Shown: positions 1 through 7,780 of the stretch, piece by piece | Numbering within the stretch: position 1 is the first letter of the stretch | Layout: each line of letters opens with the position of its first letter | Translations under genes and position numbers: made by a program | The notes under the pieces: model-generated | Databases searched by the model: none | Told to the model about the DNA's origin: nothing | The model's input: only the letters and a program-made list of their open reading frames with translations | Assembly (NCBI GenBank): GCA_947447815.1 | Contig: CANFLJ010000026.1 | Span: forward strand, 1 to 11,603 | Direction: 5' to 3' | Source of the DNA: Chitinophagaceae bacterium | Lineage (GTDB): Bacteria; Bacteroidota; Bacteroidia; Chitinophagales; Chitinophagaceae | DNA: 11,603 nt

Positions 1-780
1 GCTTCTACTACCTTAAAAAGAGGATTAACCAAAAGGATAATTCCTTGTCTGGATATAAAAGATGGAAGGACTGTGAAGGGTACCAATTTTGTTGCCTTAA
101 GAGATGCAGGTGATCCTATAGAACTAGCTTCACTGTATGCAAAACAAGGTGCAGATGAGCTGGTGTTTCTGGATATTACTGCCACTCATGAGAAAAGAAA
201 AACATTAAGCGATCTGGTTAATCGCATATCACAACATATTAATATTCCTTTTACGGTAGGGGGTGGAATTAGTTCAGTAGAAGATGTTTCTGCTTTGCTG
301 GCCAATGGTGCTGATAAGATTTCCATTAATAGTGCAGCGTATAAAAATCCTGCATTAATCAATCAAATGGCAAAGGAATTTGGTAGCCAGTGTGTAGTGT
401 TGGCTATTGATACCAAGAAGGAGGCTGATGGCGAATGGTATGTTTATTTAAATGGAGGTAGGGTAAAAACAAATACCCGATGCATCGATTGGGCAATATC
501 TGCTGTCAACAATGGTGCGGGTGAAATATTGCTTACATCTATGAATAATGATGGTACCAAACAAGGGTTTGCGCTGGATATTACCAAAACACTTTCTACC
601 TTGCTTTCCGTGCCTGTTATTGCCAGTGGTGGAGGTGGTTCTTTGGAACATTTCAAAGATGTCTTTAATATTGCAGATGCTGATGCTGCTCTGGCGGCCA
701 GTGTTTTTCATTTTAGTGAAATGGAGATTCCTGATTTAAAAAGATATTTGCACGCTGAAAATGTTTCGGTTCGCAGGTAA
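1..780 (+). CDS. hisF: Imidazole glycerol phosphate synthase cyclase subunit HisF (5' end outside window)
   Basis: HisF is the cyclase half of the HisH-HisF enzyme of histidine biosynthesis. It combines PRFAR with ammonia from HisH to give imidazole-glycerol phosphate and AICAR, in the cytoplasm. The frame is open from base 1 and reads LTKRIIPCLDIKDGR at codons 9-23, the canonical N-terminus of the (beta/alpha)8 barrel. The two catalytic aspartates are visible: the D of PCLD (codon 18) and the D of LAIDTK (bases 409-411). Phosphate-binding loops TVGGGIS and VIASGGGGS are present. The GTG at 73 would remove strand 1 and the first catalytic Asp, so it is not the start. No ATG, GTG or TTG lies in frame before the motif, so the start is probably one or a few codons upstream of the window. 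The 259 codons seen already match the usual 250-258 aa, with about eight extra residues (ASTTLKRG) in front. A hisI/hisIE gene, frequent next to hisF, is not downstream. Confidence 0.96.
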   Translation, partial: ASTTLKRGLTKRIIPCLDIKDGRTVKGTNFVALRDAGDPIELASLYAKQGADELVFLDITATHEKRKTLSDLVNRISQHINIPFTVGGGISSVEDVSALLANGADKISINSAAYKNPALINQMAKEFGSQCVVLAIDTKKEADGEWYVYLNGGRVKTNTRCIDWAISAVNNGAGEILLTSMNNDGTKQGFALDITKTLSTLLSVPVIASGGGGSLEHFKDVFNIADADAALAASVFHFSEMEIPDLKRYLHAENVSVRR

Positions 781-804
781 GATTATTCAAATAAAACGAT
801 TTTT

Positions 805-3027
805 ATGCCGGTTAATGATATTCTGAAAATGCCTATTACTTCGATGGGCGCTGGTTTTATTTCTAAAGAATTTATCCCTGAGGGAAAAGATGAATATCAT
901 TTGAGGGATATACAGGAAAGGAGTGGTATTAACTACCGTCAGCTTTCTGCTTATGAAATAGAAGTGCTTGTTAGAAACCGCAATACCAGTGATGACTGGA
1001 ACAAGATTCTGGTGTCAGATGCCTTTAATCCCGAACTTGTAAAAAGCTGTAAATTTTATGGTCTTGTACGAATTGGAAAGCTGGAACCATACTGTCTTTC
1101 CTTCAGTAATTTAAAGCTGCCTGTGGGACTGTATAATTCTACTATTATCAGTTGCGATTTTGGTGATAATGTAGTGATTACCAACGTACGATATCTGGCA
1201 TATTACATCATAGGAAATGAAGCTATGATTGTAAATGTAAATGAGATGCAAACTACCAATTATGCAAAATTTGGTAATGGTATTGTAAAGGATGGAGAAA
1301 CAGAAAGCCTTAGGATATGGCTGGAAATATGCAACGAAAATGCTGGCAGGAAAGTAATACCTTTTAATGGTATGCTAGCAGGGGATGCTTACCTGTGGAG
1401 CAGAAATAGAGATGATGATGCATTGATGAGCAAATTCAAGGAATTTACTGATTCAATGTTTGACAAGAAAAGAGGGTTCTATGGAAAGGTGGGTAATAGA
1501 ACAGTAGTTAAAAACTGTGCTATTATCAAAGATGTATGGATAGGTAGTGATGCGTATATAAAAGGCGCTAACAAACTTAAAAACCTTACCATCAAATCTG
1601 GTCCAGAAGGAAGAACCCAAATAGGGGAGGGCTGCGAATTAGTGAACGGAATAGTGGAATATGGCTGCAAGGTTTTTTATGGTGTAAAGGCAGTTCGTTT
1701 TATAATGGCCTCCAACTCTCAGTTGAAATATGGAGCAAGATTGATTAACTCTTATCTGGGTAATAATGCGACCATATCTTGTTGTGAGGTGTTGAATTCA
1801 TTGATATTCCCTTCGCATGAACAACACCATAACAACTCGTTTTTATGTGCTGCTTTGATAATGGGTCAAAGTAATATTGCTGCTGGCGCTACACTTGGGT
1901 CCAATCATAATTCAAGAGGTGCTGATGGAGAGTTTGTTGCTAAAAGAGGCTTCTGGCCTGGCTTGTGTGTGAGTATTAAACATAACTCCGAATTAGCTTC
2001 TTTTACTATACTGGCAAAAGGAGATTATCCTGCAGAACTTAATATACCAATCCCTTTTTCTCTGGTAAGTACCGATATTACGAATGATCGTTTATTGGTA
2101 ATGCCAGGATACTGGTTCCTGTATAATATGTATGCACTGGCTAGAAATAGTTGGAAGTATATTGATAGAGACAGAAGATCTGATAAAACACAGCATATTG
2201 AGTATGATTATCTGGCACCTGATACGGTAAATGAAATGTTTGATACTTTGTATCTCTTGCATGAATTAACTGGCAAAGCATACTTAGAGGCTCATCAACC
2301 AGGTAAGTTGATTAATGTGAATGATTGTATTAAACATGGTAAAAGATTATTTGAATCTGATATAGAGGCAGTAGATGCATTAGAGGTTACCACCGATAAA
2401 TTTGAAAACGCTAAGCGTAAAACAGTATTCATAAAAGTGGGTAATTCATACCGTACCTATAGTAAAATGATACGCTATTATGGGACACTTCAATTGCTGG
2501 AATTAATCAAACATCATAACATTAAAAATATAGCTGAGATAGCTGCTCATTTACCATCAAAAATGGTTCGTGGAGAATGGATGAATATTGGTGGTCAGTT
2601 GATTCCTACTAAGGAAGTTACAGCAATGAAGAACTCTGTAAAAAAAGGGAAAATAAAATCCTGGGATGGTATCCATGACTTTTACAGATTAGAAAGTGTG
2701 GAGTATACCCACAAAAAAATGATTCATGGGTTAGCTTCCTTGCAAGAAAGTACCGGTATTAAACTAAATGCATTAACAAGTACTCAGTTGAAGGAATTAT
2801 TGTTGGAATCTGTGGATTGTAAAAAATGGATTGTAGAAAATATTCGTACTTCAAGAGAGAAAGATTATAGTAATCCTTTCCGTAATATGGTATATGAAAA
2901 TGATGCTGAAAGAGATGCAGTATTGGGTAAAATGGATGATAATTCTTTTATCAACGATCAGGAAGCGGAGCTTGTTTCTTATACTGCAGAAGTAAATGCG
3001 CTGATTAGAAAAATGAAATTGAAATAG
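805..3027 (+). CDS. DUF4954 family protein with left-handed beta-helix repeats
   Basis: This 740-aa protein matches my memory of the DUF4954 family, which is widespread in Bacteroidota and of unknown biochemical function. Family landmarks seen are LSAYEIEVLV (47-56), SDDWNKILVSDAFNPE (62-77), YAKFGNGI (153-160), HHNNSFL (341-347), GSNHNSR (365-371) and VMPGYWFLYNMYALARNSW (about 431-449). Residues about 80-400 consist of short turns with hydrophobic residues at regular spacing (for example NCAIIKDVWIGSDAYIKGA). This is the hexapeptide left-handed beta-helix found in acyltransferases and nucleotidyltransferases. A histidine-rich segment near 338-370 resembles the active-site region of such enzymes, but no activity is assigned. 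The C-terminal third is helical. The family members I recall lack most of the first 45 residues, so the N-terminus is somewhat extended. There is no signal peptide, so it is probably cytoplasmic. It starts 24 nt after hisF and may share its transcript. No clear ribosome-binding site precedes the ATG. Confidence 0.92.
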   Translation: MPVNDILKMPITSMGAGFISKEFIPEGKDEYHLRDIQERSGINYRQLSAYEIEVLVRNRNTSDDWNKILVSDAFNPELVKSCKFYGLVRIGKLEPYCLSFSNLKLPVGLYNSTIISCDFGDNVVITNVRYLAYYIIGNEAMIVNVNEMQTTNYAKFGNGIVKDGETESLRIWLEICNENAGRKVIPFNGMLAGDAYLWSRNRDDDALMSKFKEFTDSMFDKKRGFYGKVGNRTVVKNCAIIKDVWIGSDAYIKGANKLKNLTIKSGPEGRTQIGEGCELVNGIVEYGCKVFYGVKAVRFIMASNSQLKYGARLINSYLGNNATISCCEVLNSLIFPSHEQHHNNSFLCAALIMGQSNIAAGATLGSNHNSRGADGEFVAKRGFWPGLCVSIKHNSELASFTILAKGDYPAELNIPIPFSLVSTDITNDRLLVMPGYWFLYNMYALARNSWKYIDRDRRSDKTQHIEYDYLAPDTVNEMFDTLYLLHELTGKAYLEAHQPGKLINVNDCIKHGKRLFESDIEAVDALEVTTDKFENAKRKTVFIKVGNSYRTYSKMIRYYGTLQLLELIKHHNIKNIAEIAAHLPSKMVRGEWMNIGGQLIPTKEVTAMKNSVKKGKIKSWDGIHDFYRLESVEYTHKKMIHGLASLQESTGIKLNALTSTQLKELLLESVDCKKWIVENIRTSREKDYSNPFRNMVYENDAERDAVLGKMDDNSFINDQEAELVSYTAEVNALIRKMKLK

Positions 3028-3035
3028 TTTAATTA

Positions 3036-3070
3036 TTGCTATGCCCTCTTCTTGTAAAAGGGCATAGCAA
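3036..3070. terminator. Bidirectional terminator hairpin between convergent genes
   Basis: A perfect 11-bp stem (TTGCTATGCCC at 3036-3046 with GGGCATAGCAA at 3060-3070) closes a 13-nt loop that can pair a little further inside. It sits in the 48-nt gap between the stop codon of the DUF4954 gene (plus) and that of pcrA (minus), so it can serve both. Neither side has a clean T-tract; the plus side continues into a T-rich stretch (3075-3083) and the minus side into AATTAAAC. The location and perfect symmetry favour a shared terminator. Confidence 0.75.
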
Positions 3071-3075
3071 AGCTG

Positions 3076-5421
3076 TTATTTTATAATTCTAAGTTTAGCA
3101 TAATTCAGCATAATCTTTCTTTCTCCATTTAGTTCAAACTCAATAGTAGCAATAGGATTGTGGCTACTTCCTTCTATCTTCATGATGATGCCAAAGCCAA
3201 ATTTCTGGTGTTCTATTTTATGACCAGCTTCCATATCGGATACATCACTTGCTTCAAAATTGCCAGAAGGTGTATGAGCAGTCAATTTAGGAATGGCCGT
3301 ACTCTTGGTTAAATATGAAAGACCTTTTTTCTCTGGTGGTGGGCCATATTTTTTAGCAGCTTGTTCTGCATCGTTGATTGCAAATCCATTGCCACTATTT
3401 CTGCTAAAGCTTGAGCCAAAACTATTGCCTCCGCCCATCATGCGCGAGCTACTGGCAGCATGCGTCATATCAAGCAATTCTTTAGGCATTTCATCCAGGA
3501 ATCTACTAGGTTCATTCTGTACCAGTTGTCCAAATCTATAGCGCGAATTAGCAAAGCTTATCCATAGTTTATCTTTAGCTCGGGTAACGGCTACATAGTA
3601 CAATCGACGTTCTTCTTCCAGCTCTTCACGGGTATTGATAGACATGGCACTTGGAAACAAAGTTTCTTCTACACCCACTACAAATACACAACCAAATTCC
3701 AGTCCCTTAGCAGCGTGTATGGTCATTAATTTTACAACGTCTACGTTCTCTTCGTCTTTATCTGTATCGGTTAGTAAAGTAATTTGTTGTAAGTAGCTAC
3801 CTAAGCTTTTGTCGCCCTGTTCGCCATCGTCATTGGAAGGCGATTCTGTCCACTCTTTTATGGAGTTTAAAAGCTCCTGTACGTTCTCGTATCGTTGTAA
3901 TCCTTCTGTGGTTTTATCGTTGAATAATTCCTTTACAATGTTGGTGTGTTTTCCTACCTGTACAGCCACATCATAAGCATTGTTGGTTTCCAGCATCGTC
4001 TGGAAATAACGAATCATTGTAGTAAAATTATTCAGTGCTTCCAATGTGCCTGCTTTGAAGCCAAATTCACCTGCACGTTTCACTACTTCATACATCGTGA
4101 TGTTGTGCTCGTTGGCATAAATAACACACTTTTCAATAGTTGTTTTACCAATGCCTCTTGCAGGAAAATTGATTACTCTTTTTAGTGCTTCCTCATCCTG
4201 CTGGTTAACTATTATTCTTAAATATCCCAACATATCTTTTACCTCCTTACGCTGGTAAAAGCTAAGCCCACCATATATCTTATAGGCTATGCCCATTCTG
4301 CGTAAGCTTTCCTCAAATGCACGGCTCTGTGCATTGGTACGGTAAAGAATAGCAAAGTCTTTATTGTAATAATGATTGCGTAATTTCTGTTCCTTAATAG
4401 TATCGGCTACAAACTTACCTTCATCATTATCGGTACCTGTTCTAATCAGTTTTATCAGCTCGCCTGTTTCATTATCGGTCCATAAAACTTTAGGTAACTG
4501 ATTCTTGTTATTGCCAATTACTTTGTTGGCAACATTCAGAATGTTTTGCGTACTTCTATAGTTCTGTTCCAGCTTAATAACTTTTACATCATCGTAGTCT
4601 TTCTGAAACTGTAGTATGTTTTCGATGGTAGCTCCTCTAAAGCTATAGATACTTTGCGCATCATCGCCCACCACACAAATATTTTCGTGTACTGCTGCCA
4701 GCAATTTAGTTATTTCGTACTGTACAGGATTGGTATCCTGATACTCATCTATCATGATGTATTTAAACTTATGCTGATACTTATGCAAGGCTTCGTTATG
4801 CGTTTTTAACAGCTCATACATTTTTAATAATAAGTCGTCAAAATCCATTGCACCATTCTTAAAACAACGGGCAGCATAAGCGGCATATATTTTAGCAATT
4901 GCAGGTCGGTTAGCACGGGCATCTTCCTGTTGCAACGCACTATCCATCAGGTATTGCATTGGTCCCATCAGGGCATTCTTTGCAGAAGATATTCTGTTGT
5001 GAACGATATTGGGCTTATAGTGTTTTTCATCCAGTCCCATCTCTTGTACAACTGTCTTTATTACACTCCTGCTTTCATCCGTATCATAGATGGTGAAATT
5101 GCTTGGGTACCCTATTTTACTTGCTTCGTATCGGAGTATCTTGGCAAAAACGCTATGGAAAGTTCCTATGTAAAGATTCCTGGCTTCGGTACTTTGCAAA
5201 GTTCTTTCTATACGCTCTTTCATTTCGGCAGCGGCCTTATTGGTAAAGGTCAATGCCAGTATATTAAAAGCATCTACTCCATTCGCCATCAGGTGTGCAA
5301 TACGGGTAGTAAGTACTTTAGTTTTTCCGCTTCCGGCACCTGCAACAATCATTAAGGGGCCTTTGGTATGTTCCACGGCCGCTCTTTGTTGCTCATTCAA
5401 TCCTCTTAAATATTCATGCAT
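3076..5421 (-). CDS. pcrA: UvrD/PcrA-type ATP-dependent 3'-5' DNA helicase
   Basis: Superfamily 1A helicase of DNA repair and replication restart. It unwinds DNA 3' to 5' using ATP, and PcrA homologues also bind RNA polymerase in transcription-coupled repair. All motifs are present and intact in 781 aa: Q motif LNEQQRAAV (8-16), Walker A AGAGSGKT (27-34), Ia LALTFTNKAAAEM (55-67), Ib YIGTFHSV (84-91), II MIDEYQDT (223-230), III VVGDDAQSIYSFRGA (250-264), IV LEQNYRST (284-291), V MTIHAAKGLE (566-575) and VI YYVAVTRAKD (608-617, arginine finger R614). Residues about 655-725 form a low-complexity Ser/Gly/Asn linker. The last 50 residues (HKIEHQKFGFGIIMKIE onward) resemble the Tudor-like domain by which PcrA contacts RNA polymerase. 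The ATG chosen gives MHEYLRGLNEQQ, the usual spacing to the Q motif. It is divergent from gpsA. The symbol could equally be uvrD; the C-terminal domain favours pcrA. Confidence 0.96.
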   Translation of the reverse strand: MHEYLRGLNEQQRAAVEHTKGPLMIVAGAGSGKTKVLTTRIAHLMANGVDAFNILALTFTNKAAAEMKERIERTLQSTEARNLYIGTFHSVFAKILRYEASKIGYPSNFTIYDTDESRSVIKTVVQEMGLDEKHYKPNIVHNRISSAKNALMGPMQYLMDSALQQEDARANRPAIAKIYAAYAARCFKNGAMDFDDLLLKMYELLKTHNEALHKYQHKFKYIMIDEYQDTNPVQYEITKLLAAVHENICVVGDDAQSIYSFRGATIENILQFQKDYDDVKVIKLEQNYRSTQNILNVANKVIGNNKNQLPKVLWTDNETGELIKLIRTGTDNDEGKFVADTIKEQKLRNHYYNKDFAILYRTNAQSRAFEESLRRMGIAYKIYGGLSFYQRKEVKDMLGYLRIIVNQQDEEALKRVINFPARGIGKTTIEKCVIYANEHNITMYEVVKRAGEFGFKAGTLEALNNFTTMIRYFQTMLETNNAYDVAVQVGKHTNIVKELFNDKTTEGLQRYENVQELLNSIKEWTESPSNDDGEQGDKSLGSYLQQITLLTDTDKDEENVDVVKLMTIHAAKGLEFGCVFVVGVEETLFPSAMSINTREELEEERRLYYVAVTRAKDKLWISFANSRYRFGQLVQNEPSRFLDEMPKELLDMTHAASSSRMMGGGNSFGSSFSRNSGNGFAINDAEQAAKKYGPPPEKKGLSYLTKSTAIPKLTAHTPSGNFEASDVSDMEAGHKIEHQKFGFGIIMKIEGSSHNPIATIEFELNGERKIMLNYAKLRIIK

Positions 5422-5426
5422 AGATG

Positions 5427-5434
5427 CAAATGTA
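5427..5434 (-). promoter_or_regulatory. Possible Bacteroidota -7 box (TACATTTG) for pcrA
   Basis: Read on the minus strand this is TACATTTG, an exact match to the Bacteroidota sigma-A -7 consensus TAnnTTTG. It ends only five bases before the pcrA ATG. I see no TTG at the expected -33 spacing, only AT-rich sequence. If it is real, transcription would start at or next to the start codon, giving a leaderless or near-leaderless mRNA. A six-base match in an AT-rich gap can arise by chance, hence low confidence. Confidence 0.3.
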
Positions 5435-5579
5435 TTAGGTACAGTAAAATATTATTAATTATGTGGGAAAATGACTATAAATATCTTAGAAAGGGCTGAT
5501 GGAAACAAACTATTATTCAGCCTGATTATTAGAATTGCCAAAACATTTGTTATTTTACAACCTCCAAAACAAGTTTATT

Positions 5580-6569
5580 ATGCAGTTTGGTATTATAGGA
5601 AGCGGAAGTTGGGCAACTGCCATAGCGAAAATTTTAACGGATAATGGTCATATTATTAACTGGTGGGTACGAAAAGAAGAGACCATCAGTATTATCAAGA
5701 ACCGTAAACACAACCCTCACTATCTTAGTTCGGCTTATTTTGATATGTCTCGGGTAAAACTTTCTTCTTCACTCGAAGAAGTAGTTGCCAATAGCAATTC
5801 AGTCGTTATTGCTTTACCTTCGGCTTATATTCATGAAGCACTCTCTAAAGCACCAACTACTATTTTTGATAACAAAAGAGTAATCTCTGCCGTAAAAGGA
5901 ATTATACCACATTCCAATCAGCTGGTACAAGATTATATGGCAAAACATTTTAAGGTAAAAGCCGACAATTTCTTTACCGTTCTGGGCCCTTGTCATGCAG
6001 AAGAAGTTGCCGCCGAAAAATTATCCTATCTTACTTTCTCCGGTAATAATTTAATCAGAACACAGCTTATTGCGGATGCATTTAAGAGCGAATACATTAA
6101 TACCATTACCAATACCGATTTATTGGGTACGCAATATGCTGCAGTACTTAAAAATATTTATGCCCTAGGTGCAGGTATAGCACATGGACTGGAATACGGT
6201 GATAATTTTTTGAGTGTATTTATAGCAAATGCGGCTAAAGAAATGAATGCGTTTTTAAAAATAGCTTCCCCCGAAGCCAATGAAGACTATGCCGCATCGG
6301 TTTATCTGGGCGATCTGCTGGTTACTTGTTACTCACTCTACAGTAGGAATAGAACCTTTGGAAATATGATAGGGAAGGGGTATAGTGTAAAGGCTGCTCA
6401 ACTGGAATTAAACATGGTTGCCGAGGGGTATAATGCCAGTAAGTGCATTCATCTTGCCAATAAAAATATCCATGCTAATATTCCTATCGCGGATACTATT
6501 TTTAGTATTTTATGGGAGAAAGTGCCGGCGCAACAAGGATTTAAAACTATAGAAACATTGTTAAGATAA
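5580..6569 (+). CDS. gpsA: NAD(P)H-dependent glycerol-3-phosphate dehydrogenase
   Basis: GpsA reduces dihydroxyacetone phosphate to sn-glycerol-3-phosphate, the backbone for phospholipid synthesis, in the cytoplasm. The 329-aa product has the Rossmann dinucleotide-binding motif GIIGSGSWATAIA (4-16), VISAVKGI with the conserved lysine K106, LGPCHAEEVA (135-144, the Bacteroidota form of GPSFAxE), the catalytic lysine K191 in AAVLKNIYALGAGI, the substrate-binding segment SRNRTFG (255-261), and AEG (281-283) near the end. The ATG at 5580 is chosen because MQFGIIGSGSW places the nucleotide-binding strand at the very N-terminus, as in the family. A TTG at 5535 would add 15 unconserved residues. The gene is divergent from pcrA across a 158-bp gap with no convincing two-part promoter or Shine-Dalgarno. 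lspA follows after 58 nt and is probably co-transcribed. Confidence 0.95.
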   Translation: MQFGIIGSGSWATAIAKILTDNGHIINWWVRKEETISIIKNRKHNPHYLSSAYFDMSRVKLSSSLEEVVANSNSVVIALPSAYIHEALSKAPTTIFDNKRVISAVKGIIPHSNQLVQDYMAKHFKVKADNFFTVLGPCHAEEVAAEKLSYLTFSGNNLIRTQLIADAFKSEYINTITNTDLLGTQYAAVLKNIYALGAGIAHGLEYGDNFLSVFIANAAKEMNAFLKIASPEANEDYAASVYLGDLLVTCYSLYSRNRTFGNMIGKGYSVKAAQLELNMVAEGYNASKCIHLANKNIHANIPIADTIFSILWEKVPAQQGFKTIETLLR

Positions 6570-6627
6570 TTGATCGGCATCTACAATTACTCTTCAATCA
6601 CTATTTTTGACCACTAATTAAGAAACA

Positions 6628-7260
6628 TTGAAAGCGAGAAATCTATTTTTTATCATATTGGCGGTGATCGTTGCAGATCAGGCTTTGAAATTTTATATCA
6701 AACTAAATTACATACCAGGGCAGGAAAGAGCAGTACTGGGTCATTGGTTTAATCTTCACTTCGTAGAAAATGAAGGAATGGCCTGGGGATGGAAGTTTGG
6801 GGGTGCTGTAGGTAAAATAATTCTTACTTTATTCAGACTGGTAGCCGTTATCTGGGGTACCTTTCTGCTGAAAGATTTTATTAAAAAGGGATACCATAAA
6901 GGATTTATTGTTTGTGCTGGATTGATATATGCCGGCGCATTAGGAAACCTGATAGACAGTCTTTTTTATGGAATGATATTTGACGTTAGTTTCAATACCA
7001 TGACTTTCGAAGGGGGGCATATGGTAGCTAAGGCATTTACGGGTCATAGCTATGGAACATTCTTGCATGGCAAAGTGGTAGATATGCTTTACTTTCCATT
7101 AATCAATACTACTTTACCAAACTGGATTCCTGTATGGGGTGGACAACAGTTTGAATTCTTTCAACCGGTATTTAATATTGCAGATGCGGCTATTTCTGTA
7201 GGGGTAATTGTTATCCTGTTGTTTCAGAATATTTTCTTCAAAAAAGCGCTTAATCAGTAG
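6628..7260 (+). CDS. lspA: Lipoprotein signal peptidase (signal peptidase II), TTG start
   Basis: LspA is the inner-membrane aspartyl protease that cleaves the signal peptide of diacylglyceryl-modified prolipoproteins. The 210-aa product has about four membrane segments (roughly 5-24, 61-81, 92-110, 186-204). Family motifs are VADQALK (15-21), NEGMAWG (48-54), GALGNLID (103-110), HGKVVDMLYFP (147-157) and FNIADAAISVG (182-192). D152 and D186 are the expected catalytic pair. It is longer than the roughly 165 aa of E. coli LspA because about 35 residues are inserted between GNLID and VVDMLYF, an insertion I recall from other Bacteroidota LspA proteins. An in-frame TAA at 6619-6621 and the absence of an ATG before residue 51 leave TTG at 6628 as the only start that keeps membrane segment 1. 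It lies 58 nt after gpsA and converges with the next gene over 18 nt without a visible terminator. Confidence 0.94.
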   Translation: MKARNLFFIILAVIVADQALKFYIKLNYIPGQERAVLGHWFNLHFVENEGMAWGWKFGGAVGKIILTLFRLVAVIWGTFLLKDFIKKGYHKGFIVCAGLIYAGALGNLIDSLFYGMIFDVSFNTMTFEGGHMVAKAFTGHSYGTFLHGKVVDMLYFPLINTTLPNWIPVWGGQQFEFFQPVFNIADAAISVGVIVILLFQNIFFKKALNQ

Positions 7261-7278
7261 AAGCTGTGTTAGATAAAT

Positions 7279-7575
7279 TTAATCTGAAGGGAATATAAAG
7301 TAAAATGCTAAAAGATATCCTAATATACCTGTACCAATCCAGATTACTAGATTGCAATAGTTACTGATCCTTAAAAATGTTTCTACGTTTTCATCTATAT
7401 CATCAATGGTCATTGACAAATTATGCCATTTAAGGGAACTTCTGGTAAACATTTTAAATCTTCTTTTAGGAATCATAAAGAAGTATACCAACTTAATTAG
7501 TATAGCAACAATGATAAAAACTAGAAGTGTTATTTCTATAAAATGAACATCCATTACGAAGCAATTTTTTTGCAT
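7279..7575 (-). CDS. Small two-helix membrane protein, function unknown
   Basis: I do not recognise this 98-aa protein. It has a hydrophobic helix at about 12-34, then a strongly basic stretch PKRRFKMFTR (36-45), a polar and acidic middle (TIDDIDENVETF, 56-67), and a second hydrophobic helix at about 74-95. By the positive-inside rule the central loop would be cytoplasmic and both ends periplasmic, giving a hairpin in the inner membrane. The start may be the first ATG or the ATG seven codons later (7554, giving MDVHFIEITLLVF); the ribosome-binding sites do not decide. The membrane architecture and open frame support a real gene, but there is no recognised partner. It lies downstream of, and on the same strand as, the 232-aa gene, separated from it by a terminator. 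Confidence 0.7.
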   Translation of the reverse strand: MQKNCFVMDVHFIEITLLVFIIVAILIKLVYFFMIPKRRFKMFTRSSLKWHNLSMTIDDIDENVETFLRISNYCNLVIWIGTGILGYLLAFYFIFPSD

Positions 7576-7720
7576 ATATACATGATTTTGTTTTATAAAA
7601 TGTTCTCTGTCAATTTTTTTTATAAAATAAAACCATCAATGGGTATAATTTTATAATATGGAGCTAAAAGCAAAAAAATGTTGTATTAATGGAGGCCTAT
7701 TCTTGTTATTAATTAAGGAA
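7576..7720. other. AT-rich intergenic segment
   Basis: No gene is visible. This is the 5' flank of the small membrane-protein gene. It contains two copies of the 10-bp palindrome TTTTATAAAA (7591-7600 and 7618-7627), 27 bp apart centre to centre, on the promoter side of that gene. They could be operator half-sites, but sequence this AT-rich yields such palindromes by chance. No TAnnTTTG box was found on the minus strand. Confidence 0.4.
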
Positions 7721-7761
7721 TAAATAAAAAAGAGGGATAATACACAATGCATTATCCATCT
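7721..7761 (-). terminator. Intrinsic terminator of the 232-aa gene
   Basis: Read on the minus strand, an 11-bp stem with a single mismatch (arms at 7751-7761 and 7731-7741) closes a 9-nt loop and is followed directly by six T residues and then a further T-rich run (7731 down to 7721). The hairpin begins 20 nt after the stop codon of the gene ending at 7781. This is a textbook Rho-independent layout. It probably isolates the downstream small membrane-protein gene transcriptionally. Confidence 0.8.
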
Positions 7762-7780
7762 TTTAATGAAGAAATATTTT

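Noticed and set aside
73..780. hisF beginning at GTG 73
   Set aside because: The open frame upstream encodes the conserved first beta-strand and the catalytic Asp of PCLD.
4930..5355. Plus-strand open frame of 141 codons opposite pcrA
   Set aside because: It lies fully antisense to conserved helicase motifs Walker A, Ia and Ib, and its product has no domain character.
5535..5579. TTG at 5535 as the gpsA start, adding 15 residues
   Set aside because: The added residues are not family-like, and the ATG at 5580 puts GIIGSGSW at the normal N-terminal position.
7591..7614. Sigma-70-like promoter with TTGACA on the minus strand (TGTCAA at 7609-7614)
   Set aside because: Bacteroidota use a TTG/-33 and TAnnTTTG/-7 pattern. 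No matching -7 box follows at the right distance, and no TATAAT-like box is spaced 16-18 bp away.
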